Virus record (IMG/VR): IMGVR_UViG_3300048809_000043
Span: 1 to 64,000 of that record
Origin: a virus
Reading direction: 5' to 3' (one strand)
DNA length: 64,000 nucleotides
In this document: piece by piece, positions 23,701 through 31,945 of the stretch
Layout: the number at the start of each line of letters is the position of its first letter
Position numbering within the stretch: the stretch's first letter is position 1
Notes under the pieces: model-generated
Told to the model about the DNA's origin: nothing
The model's input: only the letters and a program-made list of their open reading frames with translations
Databases searched by the model: none
Made by a program: the position numbers and the translations under genes

Positions 23701-24147
23701 ATGAATGAACCAATTTTAGGATTCTTTGGCAAGTACCGATTTTTGAGCAATTTTCACGAGCAACAAGGCGTGACAATTTGGATTGATGGATTGGAACTGG
23801 AAAATCGTGTCCCTTGCAAAAGTGTCGAAGTGGCTTATCAAGCATCAAAAACTTTGGTATTGGGTGAGCGTTTCATCGTTGCCGAAACACCTGGAATTGC
23901 AAAAAAGCTTGGATATGAAGTTACATTGCGTTATGATTGGCAAAATGTTAAAAATGACATAATGTTGGAATTGTTGACACAGAAATTTGCTCAACCATAT
24001 TATCGTGATTTGTTGTTGGCTACTGGCGATGCGTATTTAGAAGAAACCAATACGTGGGGTGATTGCTGGTTTGGTGTTTGTAATGGTAGTGGTCAAAATT
24101 GGCTTGGTAAGATGTTGATACAGATTCGTGAGGCGTTGCGTGATTGA
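23701..24147 (+). CDS. NADAR (YbiA/DUF1768-like) protein
   Basis: 148 aa. Shows FFGKYRFLSNFHEQ, VEVAYQASK, NDIMLELLTQKFAQ and LLATGDAYLEETN-WGD-WFGVC, the NADAR signature. Family members cleave N-glycosidic bonds in ADP-ribose-type nucleotides, and some remove ADP-ribose from guanine in DNA. In a phage this could undo DarT-like attack or rework NAD; that is inference. The gene appears leaderless. Its 3' end overlaps the next start by 8 nt. Confidence 0.87.
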   Translation: MNEPILGFFGKYRFLSNFHEQQGVTIWIDGLELENRVPCKSVEVAYQASKTLVLGERFIVAETPGIAKKLGYEVTLRYDWQNVKNDIMLELLTQKFAQPYYRDLLLATGDAYLEETNTWGDCWFGVCNGSGQNWLGKMLIQIREALRD

Positions 24148-24511
24148 TATCAAGACGGTTCAAAAATTAGAGGAAGAAGCCTTTGCTCTGCGTATTCTTA
24201 GAGAGCAAGAAAAACAAGAATCTGCTCTTAGAGCTTATGAAGAGATGCGCAAGAACAATATAGTCTTGGTTGAAAAGGCAAAAAAGCTGGCTGAAAAAGC
24301 CCTTCCTAAAATGCTAACAAAGTTTGAAGAGGATGTAAAATATGCAATACGAAATGGAGTAAGAACTGTAACAATAAGATGTAATATTGCAGATGACGAT
24401 CCGTTTATTGTAATGCAAGTACAAATATTAATAATGGGAATATTATCATTGGAAGGGTTTATATGTAAATATTCCGGTGATAATAAAAATGTATTAATTG
24501 TGGGTTGGTAA
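24140..24511 (+). CDS. Hypothetical protein with coiled-coil N-terminus
   Basis: 123 aa from GTG 24140. Residues 1-60 form a charged helix (LEEEAFALRILREQEKQE), followed by a small alpha/beta region (VRTVTIRCNIADDDPFIVM). The start overlaps NADAR, suggesting coupling. No family recognised. Confidence 0.58.
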   Translation: MIDIKTVQKLEEEAFALRILREQEKQESALRAYEEMRKNNIVLVEKAKKLAEKALPKMLTKFEEDVKYAIRNGVRTVTIRCNIADDDPFIVMQVQILIMGILSLEGFICKYSGDNKNVLIVGW

Positions 24512-24512
24512 A

Positions 24513-24740
24513 ATGAGAGACGAATATGATTTTTCAAAAGGTGTACGCGGTAAATATATCAACAAGATAAGTTCTTGGGTTTTAGAACCAGAAGTTTGTA
24601 GATTTTGTGGGAAGCTGACTTACACAAGTTTGGATGATGCAGAGTATGCCGCCAAGCGATCCTCTCAAGGAAAGCAAACAATTAGTACTTATGCTTGCCC
24701 ATACGAAACGGGCTGGCATTTAACATCAAAACAGAGATAA
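24513..24740 (+). CDS. Small protein with DEYDF motif and zinc ribbon
   Basis: 75 aa. The N-terminus MRDEYDFSKGVRGKY resembles a motif common in small antitoxin-like proteins. A CRFCG ... CPYETGWHLT segment matches the phage pattern that unpacks bulk zinc ribbons. The last 52 nt are overlapped by the 3' end of the minus-strand GIY-YIG gene. Confidence 0.62.
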   Translation: MRDEYDFSKGVRGKYINKISSWVLEPEVCRFCGKLTYTSLDDAEYAAKRSSQGKQTISTYACPYETGWHLTSKQR

Positions 24741-25327
24741 GAATTTATAAGTTGTTTTCTTTGTTGATTGTATAATTTTAATGATTTGGAAATTTTTAAG
24801 CGCGATACAGGAGATAAGGTTCTATTTTTATTTGAATTAGCAACTTTTTTGCTAAAGCCAAGCGGTTTTGATTTACCTTTTAATCCTTTGGACATTTTTT
24901 GTTTAATTGTTTTTGTTTTTTCGACTCCATAAATTTCTTCATATGTTTTACCTAAATTTCGTTTATGTGCTGGATGTATGGATTGTTTGTTTCGGGTTTC
25001 GGCGCTACGTTTAGCACCAGATATACCATCGCCGCCATTGGTCATATTACGAAGACATCCGATTCCAAGATCAATGCGACCATATAAATGAATAAGTAGT
25101 ACTTCAATTTGTAATGCATTGGCTTCAGTAATATTTTGAGACACAAATTGAATATTGTTTTTATCATTTGGTTTAATACGATGTTGGGTACAAAAGGCAC
25201 GATTGCCGATACCTTTTCCAATATAATATGGGGTTCCAATAGCACCATATTTTGATTTACGAGAACGTAAATATTGGTAAACATAAAAATTTTTGTTTTG
25301 AAAAAGATTTGTGGAATAAATAGTCAT
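24689..25327 (-). CDS. GIY-YIG homing endonuclease
   Basis: 212 aa from MTIYS. GIY-YIG core: FYVYQYLR, GTPYYIGKG-GNRAF, later LRNMTNGGDGISG and a NUMOD3-like segment (KRSAETRNKQS) for DNA binding. It has the structured leader, nearly identical to that of the HNH gene at 15187. Its last residues are read from the antisense of the 24513 gene, so the stop was gained from the target. Confidence 0.85.
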   Translation of the reverse strand: MTIYSTNLFQNKNFYVYQYLRSRKSKYGAIGTPYYIGKGIGNRAFCTQHRIKPNDKNNIQFVSQNITEANALQIEVLLIHLYGRIDLGIGCLRNMTNGGDGISGAKRSAETRNKQSIHPAHKRNLGKTYEEIYGVEKTKTIKQKMSKGLKGKSKPLGFSKKVANSNKNRTLSPVSRLKISKSLKLYNQQRKQLINSYLCFDVKCQPVSYGQA

Positions 25328-25393
25328 ATGCTGTTGTCCTCCAAGGCGATAGGGCAGTTGGGTCATGACACCGCGAACTGCATAAGTATTTAG
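25328..25393 (-). promoter_or_regulatory. Late-type promoter and conserved structured leader (copy B)
   Basis: Minus strand: GCTAAATACT (25394-25385), GCAGTT/AACTGC stem, GG/CC inner pair, then TTGGAGG SD before the ATG. Close to copy A. Confidence 0.7.
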
Positions 25394-25412
25394 CAAAAAG
25401 AAAGGGAATAAT

Positions 25413-25994
25413 ATGAGTAATTTATGTCAAAGACCGGTTTTAATGTTGAGTAGTTCATTCGAACCACTAACAATTTGCAGTGTCAAGAGAGCGATGAAGT
25501 TGATCGTCAAGGGAGTTGCTCGTGCAGAGGAAACTCTTGATCAGAAGTTTTACACTGGAAAGATGTGGGACGAATATACTGGCGAAATGATAACGGTTGA
25601 CTTCATGTTGCCGAGTGTCATTAGGTTGCTGGAATATCGTTACATTCCAATTCGTACCCCAATTGTTACGAGAAAGAATATTTTCAATCGTGACAAGCAT
25701 ATGTGTTTGTATTGTGGTCATCCATTTACAGCAAGTAAGTTGACTCTTGACCACGTAATTCCACGTTTCTGTGGAGGTAAGAGTACATGGGAAAATCTTG
25801 TTTCTTGCTGTATGCCTTGTAACAAAAAGAAGGGAAACAAGATGTTGCATGAATTGACGGATATGAAGCTGATGTATAAGCCGAGGCCGTTGAACAGCCA
25901 CACTAGCCGATTCATTATGCGTGATCTTGGTGATGGTGATCCATTGTGGAGGAAGTATCTCTACTTTGAGAACAACAATCTGCAAGAAGGCTAA
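25413..25994 (+). CDS. HNH nuclease, bacterial-type
   Basis: 193 aa. N-terminal part VLMLSSSFEPLTICSVKRAMKL is typical of bacterial HNH proteins; the nuclease core is CLYCGHPF, LDHVIPRFCGGKSTWENLVSCCMPCN. A zinc-bound HNH DNase. Unlike the other HNH genes it is on the + strand, lacks the leader, and resembles chromosomal proteins more than homing genes. SD GGGAATAAT is moderate. Confidence 0.85.
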   Translation: MSNLCQRPVLMLSSSFEPLTICSVKRAMKLIVKGVARAEETLDQKFYTGKMWDEYTGEMITVDFMLPSVIRLLEYRYIPIRTPIVTRKNIFNRDKHMCLYCGHPFTASKLTLDHVIPRFCGGKSTWENLVSCCMPCNKKKGNKMLHELTDMKLMYKPRPLNSHTSRFIMRDLGDGDPLWRKYLYFENNNLQEG

Positions 25995-26016
25995 TAAACA
26001 ATCAACATAGTACAGA

Positions 26017-26049
26017 AACAGCGAGTCTTTATGACTCGCTGTTTTTGTT
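26017..26049 (+). terminator. Rho-independent terminator
   Basis: 11-bp stem AACAGCGAGTC (26017-26027), TTTAT, GACTCGCTGTT (26033-26043), then TTTGTTT. Ends the HNH gene upstream of the fibre genes. Confidence 0.85.
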
Positions 26050-26055
26050 TGGTAT

Positions 26056-26090
26056 AGATAAATACTACTACTTAGGATAGGTGTTTATCT
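26056..26090 (+). promoter_or_regulatory. Late-type promoter box and hairpin before fibre gene
   Basis: GATAAATACT (26057-26066) gives a start near 26070. AGATAAA (26056-26062) pairs with TTTATCT (26084-26090), abutting the ATG. An AGGATAGG SD lies between, so upstream transcripts could hide the SD. Confidence 0.6.
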
Positions 26091-27224
26091 ATGTCCAGTT
26101 CTATAAAAATTAGTCAACTTCCATTTGCTCCGTCTTTATCAAATGTGGCTATTTTTCCGCTTGTTCAAAATTCAATAACAGAAAAAGCCACAATTGCACA
26201 GCTTGCCGGTTTTCTTAATGGACAGATTGGTGGTGCGCAAGGACCACAAGGAAACCAAGGTAATACTGGTGGACCGCAAGGTTTCCAAGGAAACCAAGGA
26301 AACCAAGGCAACCAAGGTACTGGAAATCAAGGAACTCAAGGAAATCAAGGAGCATCTGTCCACGGATCACAAGGTAATAATGGTGCGACAGGATTACAAG
26401 GAGTCCCTGGAACACAAGGAGTTCAAGGAGTTCAAGGAGGCCAAGGAAGCCAAGGAAATCAATCCAGCGTTCAAGGCAATCAAGGAAATCAAGGAAATCA
26501 AGGCATTCAAGGCGCTGGATTCCAAGGCACGCAGGGATCACAAGGAAATCAAGGCAATCAAGGAACTTCTGTTCAAGGAACACAAGGTCCACAAGGTTCT
26601 GGATATCAAGGTTTTCAAGGAAATCAAGGAAATAACGGAACGCAAGGCAATCAAGGTATTCAAGGCGCGGGATTCCAAGGCAATCAAGGAAACACTGGAA
26701 CACAAGGAAATCAAGGCATTCAAGGCGCTGGATTTCAAGGCAACCAAGGCAATCAAGGAAATCAAGCAAGCAACGGAGCGCAAGGAAATCAAGGCATTCA
26801 AGGTGCTGGTTTCCAAGGAAGCCAAGGAAATCAAGGTGACCAAGGTGGTGCTGGAACTCAAGGTAATACTGGCCCACAAGGAACTCAAGGATTACAAGGC
26901 AATCAAGGCAATCAGGGAATCCAAGGCACTCAAGGATTACAAGGCACTCAAGGCACTCAAGGATTACAAGGAACTCAAGGCAATCAAGGCAATCAAGGAG
27001 TTGGACATATTATTGTATTGGCTAATGCTTCACCTTCATCGCCTGGTCCATTTGTTGTAGGACACACTTTAGGCTCTGCTCCCGAAGCAGTTGCAATTAC
27101 AATGATTACCGGCGGCCAGATTTGGCTAAATACTGCTAATATTTCTATTGGGTATGATTCGGCCAATATTTATTGTGTTGCATCAGATGCTAATGTTGCA
27201 GCACGCATTTATGTATGGAGTTAA
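26091..27224 (+). CDS. Collagen-like fibre protein
   Basis: 377 aa. The N-terminus (SIKISQLPFAPSLSNVAIFPLVQ) is like other phage neck or tail fibre attachment domains. Residues about 48-303 are Gly-X-Y repeats, mainly GNQ, GIQ, GTQ and GPQ. The C-terminal 70 residues are a compact beta tip (IIVLANASPSSPGPFVVG). It would form trimeric fibres. It sits behind a late-type promoter box, as expected for a virion gene. Repeat number may vary by recombination. Confidence 0.85.
   Translation: MSSSIKISQLPFAPSLSNVAIFPLVQNSITEKATIAQLAGFLNGQIGGAQGPQGNQGNTGGPQGFQGNQGNQGNQGTGNQGTQGNQGASVHGSQGNNGATGLQGVPGTQGVQGVQGGQGSQGNQSSVQGNQGNQGNQGIQGAGFQGTQGSQGNQGNQGTSVQGTQGPQGSGYQGFQGNQGNNGTQGNQGIQGAGFQGNQGNTGTQGNQGIQGAGFQGNQGNQGNQASNGAQGNQGIQGAGFQGSQGNQGDQGGAGTQGNTGPQGTQGLQGNQGNQGIQGTQGLQGTQGTQGLQGTQGNQGNQGVGHIIVLANASPSSPGPFVVGHTLGSAPEAVAITMITGGQIWLNTANISIGYDSANIYCVASDANVAARIYVWS
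26236..27003 (+). repeat. Collagen-repeat coding DNA
   Basis: Short GGN-x-CAAG repeats, with the larger unit CAAGGAAATCAAGGCATTC followed by AAGGCGCTGG occurring several times. Antisense and frame-shifted ORFs here are artefacts of the repeat. Confidence 0.9.
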
Positions 27225-27233
27225 GAGGAAAAG

Positions 27234-28430
27234 ATGAAGAAATTATTTGGTATTTTAGCTTTTGTAATTGCGATGCTCCCATTGATAGGCAGCGCTCAAG
27301 AAATCCAATTAGGACCAAATAATATTCAGGTCAAAGGAACTCTTCAGCAAGCATATGGCGGAACAGGTTCAACTCAGCCAATTCCAACAAACTGTTTTGG
27401 TGCTACTAATGCTTTGTTTTGGGATCCGGTTGCTGTGAAGTTTGGATGTAATACAATTGCTGGTGGCGGTGGTGGTGTTACTCTTGTTGCTGCAACCAGT
27501 TCTTATATGTTTACAGTTGGTGTTGCAACTGCCAGCACAACGCCAAGTATTACTTTCACTTTTGGAAATACAAATAATCAAGTTTATGTTGGAACTGGTA
27601 CAGGAACAGGATATTGGACTACCATTCCAGAATGTAACGGCGGAAACAATGCTTTATCATTTGATAATACTTTGCAATCTTTTGGATGTAATACAATTAC
27701 TGGCGGTGGTGGGGGCGGTGGAACTACAACTAACCCAGTAACATTTGCCGGTAGTGGTGGTGCATCGGCCGGTGCTTCATTCAATGGTTCTTCTGCTGTC
27801 ACAATTGATTATCACACTGTCGGCGCTCCATCTGTTTCTGGTACTGGTGCAACAGGAACTTGGGGTATCAATATTTCTGGTATCGCCTCGCAAGTTGCTC
27901 AATCAGTAACTTTTGCCGCTTCTGGTGGTGCAGCCCCTTCGCAAGTATATAATGGATCATCAGCATTTACGGTTGATTATCATACTGTTGGCGCTCCATC
28001 AGCTACAGGAACAGGTGCATCAGGAACTTGGGCAATTAGCGTTACAGGAAATGCTGGTACTGCTTCTGCTTTAGCTTCTACACCAGGACTTTGCTCGTAT
28101 GGACAATTTGCATATGGTATTCTTGCTAATGGCAGTGGTGTTTGCAGTCCTTCAAATGTAACTCTTACAATGCCTTCAGGAACACCCATTACTTATAATA
28201 CTTGTACAACTCCACAAACACAATCATACATTGGTGTCAGATCAGCATCAACATTCACATCAGCTTTTGCTACAAACCCGACTGCTGTTAACGGTTGGGG
28301 AGCTAATGGCGGATTAGTACTTATGTTGTGGCCAGATAGTTCCAATGATAATCTTGATTGGTCTGTTTGTAATCAAGACAATATAAATATCACGCCGGGG
28401 GCGATGAATATCAATGTTGGAGTGAAGTAA
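27234..28430 (+). CDS. Exported fibre-like protein
   Basis: 398 aa. Signal peptide (FGILAFVIAMLPLIGSAQ), then Gly/Ser/Thr-rich beta repeats: GFNGSSAVTIDYHTVGAPS-type units occur twice, as in tail-fibre shafts, and C-terminal part resembles pyocin-like fibre shafts. A signal peptide on a fibre-like protein is unusual: phage virion proteins assemble in the cytoplasm. It may be displayed on the infected cell. SD AGAGGAAAAG. Confidence 0.68.
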   Translation: MKKLFGILAFVIAMLPLIGSAQEIQLGPNNIQVKGTLQQAYGGTGSTQPIPTNCFGATNALFWDPVAVKFGCNTIAGGGGGVTLVAATSSYMFTVGVATASTTPSITFTFGNTNNQVYVGTGTGTGYWTTIPECNGGNNALSFDNTLQSFGCNTITGGGGGGGTTTNPVTFAGSGGASAGASFNGSSAVTIDYHTVGAPSVSGTGATGTWGINISGIASQVAQSVTFAASGGAAPSQVYNGSSAFTVDYHTVGAPSATGTGASGTWAISVTGNAGTASALASTPGLCSYGQFAYGILANGSGVCSPSNVTLTMPSGTPITYNTCTTPQTQSYIGVRSASTFTSAFATNPTAVNGWGANGGLVLMLWPDSSNDNLDWSVCNQDNINITPGAMNINVGVK

Positions 28431-28918
28431 TGAAGCAGTTTCTAATAGCAATTGCATTATTATTTTGTTCAAGCATTGCATTTGGACAAGCCGGAACTGC
28501 GCCCGGTAGAGTAACTGGTAATCATGGTATACATGGAACATTCATTTTGTATGCAGGAATATCAGTTTCTTGTAATCAATCTTCTTCTCCATTATGTCCA
28601 CAAACAAGTGGATCATTTACTGGCCCAAACCAAGTCGCGGCTGGTATTATGAATTTTTCTTCAACTCATGATGCGAGTGGTGGTAGTTCTGGCACAGGCG
28701 GTGGTTCTGGTACTCTTTATGTTACTTGTAATGGTGGTTCTCCGCTTGGAGTCGCAGAAGTGACATTGCCAAGTGGAGTACCTTCATATTCAACTCCAGC
28801 ATGTTCAGGCGTAATAAATTTGAATCAAATACAATTTTATGCTGTTATTGCTGGTGGTGGCGCACCTGGATATTCGGAAAATTTTAATTCTCCAACCCAA
28901 ATTATTGTTACTTTCTAA
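28430..28918 (+). CDS. Exported Gly-rich protein
   Basis: 162 aa, signal peptide (LIAIALLFCSSIAFGQ), then a Ser/Gly-rich beta protein with paired cysteines (CNQSSSPLC, later CNGG and CSG). TAATG overlap with the preceding exported fibre-like gene indicates a joint function. Family unknown. Confidence 0.64.
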   Translation: MKQFLIAIALLFCSSIAFGQAGTAPGRVTGNHGIHGTFILYAGISVSCNQSSSPLCPQTSGSFTGPNQVAAGIMNFSSTHDASGGSSGTGGGSGTLYVTCNGGSPLGVAEVTLPSGVPSYSTPACSGVINLNQIQFYAVIAGGGAPGYSENFNSPTQIIVTF

Positions 28919-28947
28919 GTCCTTTAGAATCAACATAATTATTTTCC

Positions 28948-28976
28948 TTGACATTTCCAAAAATTTAGTGTAGTAT
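28948..28976 (+). promoter_or_regulatory. sigma70-like promoter for a short transcript
   Basis: TTGACA, 17 nt, TAGTAT. The next terminator lies only about 55 nt downstream, so the product would be a short RNA. Confidence 0.55.
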
Positions 28977-29010
28977 TGATCGTAAGCAGATGTTTTATTT
29001 GTAGTTATTT

Positions 29011-29037
29011 GAGCCTGAATTTAATTCAGGCTCTTTT
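29011..29037 (+). terminator. Rho-independent terminator
   Basis: GAGCCTGAAT (29011-29020), TTA, ATTCAGGCTC (29024-29033), then TTTTCTT. Confidence 0.85.
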
Positions 29038-29038
29038 C

Positions 29039-29067
29039 TTGACATTTTCGCCCCAATAAGGTATAAT
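29039..29067 (+). promoter_or_regulatory. sigma70-like promoter
   Basis: TTGACA, 17 nt, TATAAT, directly after the terminator. Drives 29085 onward with a GAGG SD. Confidence 0.87.
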
Positions 29068-29084
29068 AATTTTGTGAGGTTTAT

Positions 29085-29273
29085 ATGAAGCAACCGTCGA
29101 ACCCAGATTTTGCTCAGGCCGCACTTGAGGCTCTTACAAAGGCTCGTAAATTGCACGATGTTTCGCGTATTACAGAAGCCGTCAATCGTGCTTCGCTTTT
29201 GCTTGCTCTCACCCCACAAGAAGCTGAAAAAGAAATGCGTCAAAAATTTGAACAAGAAAAGAGTAATTTGTGA
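29085..29273 (+). CDS. Small helical protein
   Basis: 62 aa, fully helical (AQAALEALTKARKLHDV, then VNRASLLLALTPQEAEKEM). First gene behind a strong promoter and overlapping the next start. Not recognised. Confidence 0.62.
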   Translation: MKQPSNPDFAQAALEALTKARKLHDVSRITEAVNRASLLLALTPQEAEKEMRQKFEQEKSNL

Positions 29274-30346
29274 AGACATATACATCCGACGAATTTGATA
29301 AATTGAAGCGCGTAACTTATGAAGACTTGAAAGCAAATAAGTCAATTGTTACCAAAGATGCAGAAGTAAATTGGTATGTTTTATATGGCACACCAGATGG
29401 AAAGTATCTTACAGCAAATTTGTGGTATGCTGATAGCTGTCAGAAAACCATAAATTTTTCAATAAGAAAGCTTGATCAATTTGTGCGCCTTGTTCCAGAA
29501 ACTCCAAAGACACCAGAACGAAAAGAACGATGGTTCGATGTTTTTGAAGATGGTCCATATTTTGGAAGCGGTGGTTTTTCAACTAAAGGGATGGCCGTCA
29601 AATATAGTAAATATGGCTTACTACTTAAAGTTGAAGTTGAAAAGCAACCTGATGGAACTTGGATTGTTGTGACTGATACCAAAGCTGAAACCGAGATAAA
29701 TTATCTTGCCGAGATAAACGGATCAATATCGTCAACGTTTCCAGAACAATTTGGAAAGATTACGGTGACACATTATGATAAAGCTTTAGATGATCCTAAT
29801 AGTTATCAATGGGTTCGTGCTAATGATTATCCGCAAAAGACACTTACACTTACTGAAGCATTTGATAAAGCATCGCGAGTGCCACACAATCCTACAGATT
29901 GGAAAAAATCATTAAATGACAGCGGTTGGTATCGCGATGATAATAGTTATCAATGGGAGCGTAAAGTTCAACCCCATTCTTTTTATGATATTGATAATGA
30001 TTATGCGCATGGTTTGATTACCTATGATGAATGGATGCTGATGGGACACGCAGATTTCCAAGTAAACCCTACAAAAGAACCAACACGAAAGATGAGTTGG
30101 GTTAATGTATACAGAGACGGGCCAATTGTAATAGATGGTGGTTATGCCACACAAGAAGAAGCAAACGAAATTGATTCAAAAGGTAGTCGTCTTGCCGTAG
30201 GGCAAGCCTATGTAGAACTCGAACAAAAACCCAATGGCCTCTGGAAATTTTCTGAGAAAAAAGAAGGTTCGGTAAAACAAGTGGATGATGAAGGTTGGTC
30301 TTGGGGTTTCAAAGGAAGAAGGAAATCTCCTTCTGGAGTGAAATAA
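29270..30346 (+). CDS. Hypothetical protein with internal repeats
   Basis: 358 aa from GTG 29270 (GTGA overlap). Contains two related modules: RWFDVFEDGPYFGSGGFSTK and SWVNVYRDGPIVIDGGYATQ (W-x-x-V-x-x-D-G-P then G-G-Y/F-x-T), and two DDxNSYQW segments. The first module type is reminiscent of the F-x-T-E-x-x-A small proteins at 44714 and 47086. Likely built by duplication; function unknown. Confidence 0.62.
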   Translation: MKTYTSDEFDKLKRVTYEDLKANKSIVTKDAEVNWYVLYGTPDGKYLTANLWYADSCQKTINFSIRKLDQFVRLVPETPKTPERKERWFDVFEDGPYFGSGGFSTKGMAVKYSKYGLLLKVEVEKQPDGTWIVVTDTKAETEINYLAEINGSISSTFPEQFGKITVTHYDKALDDPNSYQWVRANDYPQKTLTLTEAFDKASRVPHNPTDWKKSLNDSGWYRDDNSYQWERKVQPHSFYDIDNDYAHGLITYDEWMLMGHADFQVNPTKEPTRKMSWVNVYRDGPIVIDGGYATQEEANEIDSKGSRLAVGQAYVELEQKPNGLWKFSEKKEGSVKQVDDEGWSWGFKGRRKSPSGVK

Positions 30347-30347
30347 T

Positions 30348-30563
30348 ATGACTATTTTTCATCGTCATACATATGATGGTTCAAAATGGAAGAAAGATAA
30401 TGACCTTGCTGTTACTGAACGGCATGATATTGATACTTGGTTTTGGACTGTTGGCCCAGTAGCAAGAAAATTACCAGAATCAAAGGTTGTTGAAAAGCGT
30501 GTCACCTATACGAATACTTGTTTGACGTGTGGTGACTTGACAAGCAAAACTATTGTTACATAA
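30348..30563 (+). CDS. Small protein with CxxC
   Basis: 71 aa. C-terminal CLTCGDLTSK suggests a metal site with an upstream His; otherwise unknown. Tight spacing to its neighbours supports an operon. Confidence 0.58.
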   Translation: MTIFHRHTYDGSKWKKDNDLAVTERHDIDTWFWTVGPVARKLPESKVVEKRVTYTNTCLTCGDLTSKTIVT

Positions 30564-30571
30564 GGAATAAA

Positions 30572-30745
30572 ATGGAAAATCCAGCAACTTGGAATGAAGA
30601 TGTAAAAGCAGTTCAAACCGCCATAGACGATTATAATAGACAGATTGCCGAAGGAAGCTGTGGCTTCTCTCTTGCAAAATTTATTGAATTCGAGGTTATC
30701 GCTCCACTTCGTGAGCAACTTGAAAATGGAAAGTATTATGAATGA
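30572..30745 (+). CDS. Small helical protein
   Basis: 57 aa (WNEDVKAVQTAIDDYNRQ, later FEVIAPLREQLENG). AAGGA SD. Overlaps the next start by 8 nt. Not recognised. Confidence 0.52.
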   Translation: MENPATWNEDVKAVQTAIDDYNRQIAEGSCGFSLAKFIEFEVIAPLREQLENGKYYE

Positions 30746-31154
30746 ATTTGTATTACAACCATGGGTTGCAACTGTCGGTTTGAAGATGCAATCCATTCTA
30801 TTGTCAGGATTTAGAGCGCCCGATGCTAAAACTCAATTTGTAAAGAAATGCATTAGATGGCATCGTTCCAATTGTCAAGTCGATGCCGATCCATTCAAGC
30901 AATCATATATGCAAACGGTTGAAATGAATCAAGTCTTGATCAACGGAGCCATTGATGAACTTGAATATCTGCCAGTCCATTATGTTCATCATCTTGCAGA
31001 TTCGTTCAGGATCGCCGCGATTTTTCATCCATCTGCCCCTGTTCGCATACCATCGTTTGAATTGCATTCGCTTATTGCAACAGAACTATTTCATTTCAAG
31101 CCGGAAACTGATGAAGAGTTTTTAGAACGACATAAGGATAAAAGAATTATATGA
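30738..31154 (+). CDS. Hypothetical protein
   Basis: 138 aa. The start ATG 30738 is preceded by GGAAAG; an ATG at 30726 is possible. Contains ILLSGFRAPD near the N-terminus and a His-rich middle (VHYVHHLADSFRIAAIFHPSAP). The pattern recalls nucleotide hydrolase-like small phage proteins but no catalytic motif is clear. Confidence 0.62.
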   Translation: MNEFVLQPWVATVGLKMQSILLSGFRAPDAKTQFVKKCIRWHRSNCQVDADPFKQSYMQTVEMNQVLINGAIDELEYLPVHYVHHLADSFRIAAIFHPSAPVRIPSFELHSLIATELFHFKPETDEEFLERHKDKRII

Positions 31155-31906
31155 AATTTATTATTTTACTATGCTTGCTATCACAGTTAGCATATGGTCA
31201 GCTTTGTACCAGTGCTACTAGTCCTTGTCTTCTTATTCCTTCTACACCAATCGGATCAGCAGTATCAACAGCGTCAGGAACTCTTACATTTAGTAGTGGT
31301 ACTAGTACTTGGTTACCAACTACATTTTTCAATAGATCGGCGCATGAGTATGCATTGGCTACTATGAAAGAGTATCAAGATTATCTAAAACTTTATCATT
31401 CTGAGATGTCCGATACGGAATTAAATTTTGCTGTTGGAAACCTGCCAAATGGAGATATGCAATCATTTACAGTATTGCCAAATGGTAAGGTTGAATTGAA
31501 AAATATCACTATTGAAGACGCTTTTTTATCTCTGTATGCAGATCGGGTAAAGGATGATTTAGCTGAATTGAAAAAGATAGATGCCGAAGATAGAGAACGT
31601 ACAAGAGAACGTAAGAGTATTCCACCAGCAGACATTATTACGGGAAATACAGCTTATTCAGTGAATAACATAGCAGATTGGTCTAATGGAATGGAGGTTG
31701 GAGACACAAATTGCGTATTACAAAGAGTACGAATATTGAAAACCGACCCAACAAAGCGCGATACAATGTTACATGAAATAATGCACGTGGCTACAAATTG
31801 TGATACGGATAAGAACTTACATAAGGCAATTTACCGATTAACACCGAGTTTATTGCAAATTCTTAGAAGTAATCCTGATCTTGTAAAATATTTGATGGCA
31901 AAATAA
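31151..31906 (+). CDS. Exported zinc metallopeptidase-like protein
   Basis: 251 aa. Signal peptide (FIILLCLLSQLAYG), then MLHEIMHVATNCD with HExxH at residues 208-212, the zinc-binding and catalytic signature. A third ligand is not obvious; the Asp or His in NCDTDKNLH may serve. Part of the domain is helical with DERE-type charge. It may cut a protein outside the cytoplasm. Overlaps the upstream gene by 4 nt (ATGA). Confidence 0.66.
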   Translation: MKFIILLCLLSQLAYGQLCTSATSPCLLIPSTPIGSAVSTASGTLTFSSGTSTWLPTTFFNRSAHEYALATMKEYQDYLKLYHSEMSDTELNFAVGNLPNGDMQSFTVLPNGKVELKNITIEDAFLSLYADRVKDDLAELKKIDAEDRERTRERKSIPPADIITGNTAYSVNNIADWSNGMEVGDTNCVLQRVRILKTDPTKRDTMLHEIMHVATNCDTDKNLHKAIYRLTPSLLQILRSNPDLVKYLMAK

Positions 31907-31929
31907 AGCCACAAGAAATCAAAATTTTA

Positions 31930-31939
31930 GATAAATACT
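31930..31939 (+). promoter_or_regulatory. Late-type promoter box
   Basis: GATAAATACT; predicted start near 31943, 3 nt before ATG 31946, with no SD, so the gene may be leaderless. Confidence 0.5.
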
Positions 31940-31945
31940 TGCACT

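Noticed and set aside
23440-23750. Minus-strand ORFs with CLYGSLRNCC-like text
   Set aside because: They are antisense of the tRNA-Thr genes; the repeats come from tRNA similarity.
26194-27060. Long ORFs in other frames and antisense within the fibre gene
   Set aside because: They arise from the collagen repeat; only the Gly-X-Y frame has start, SD and non-repeat ends.
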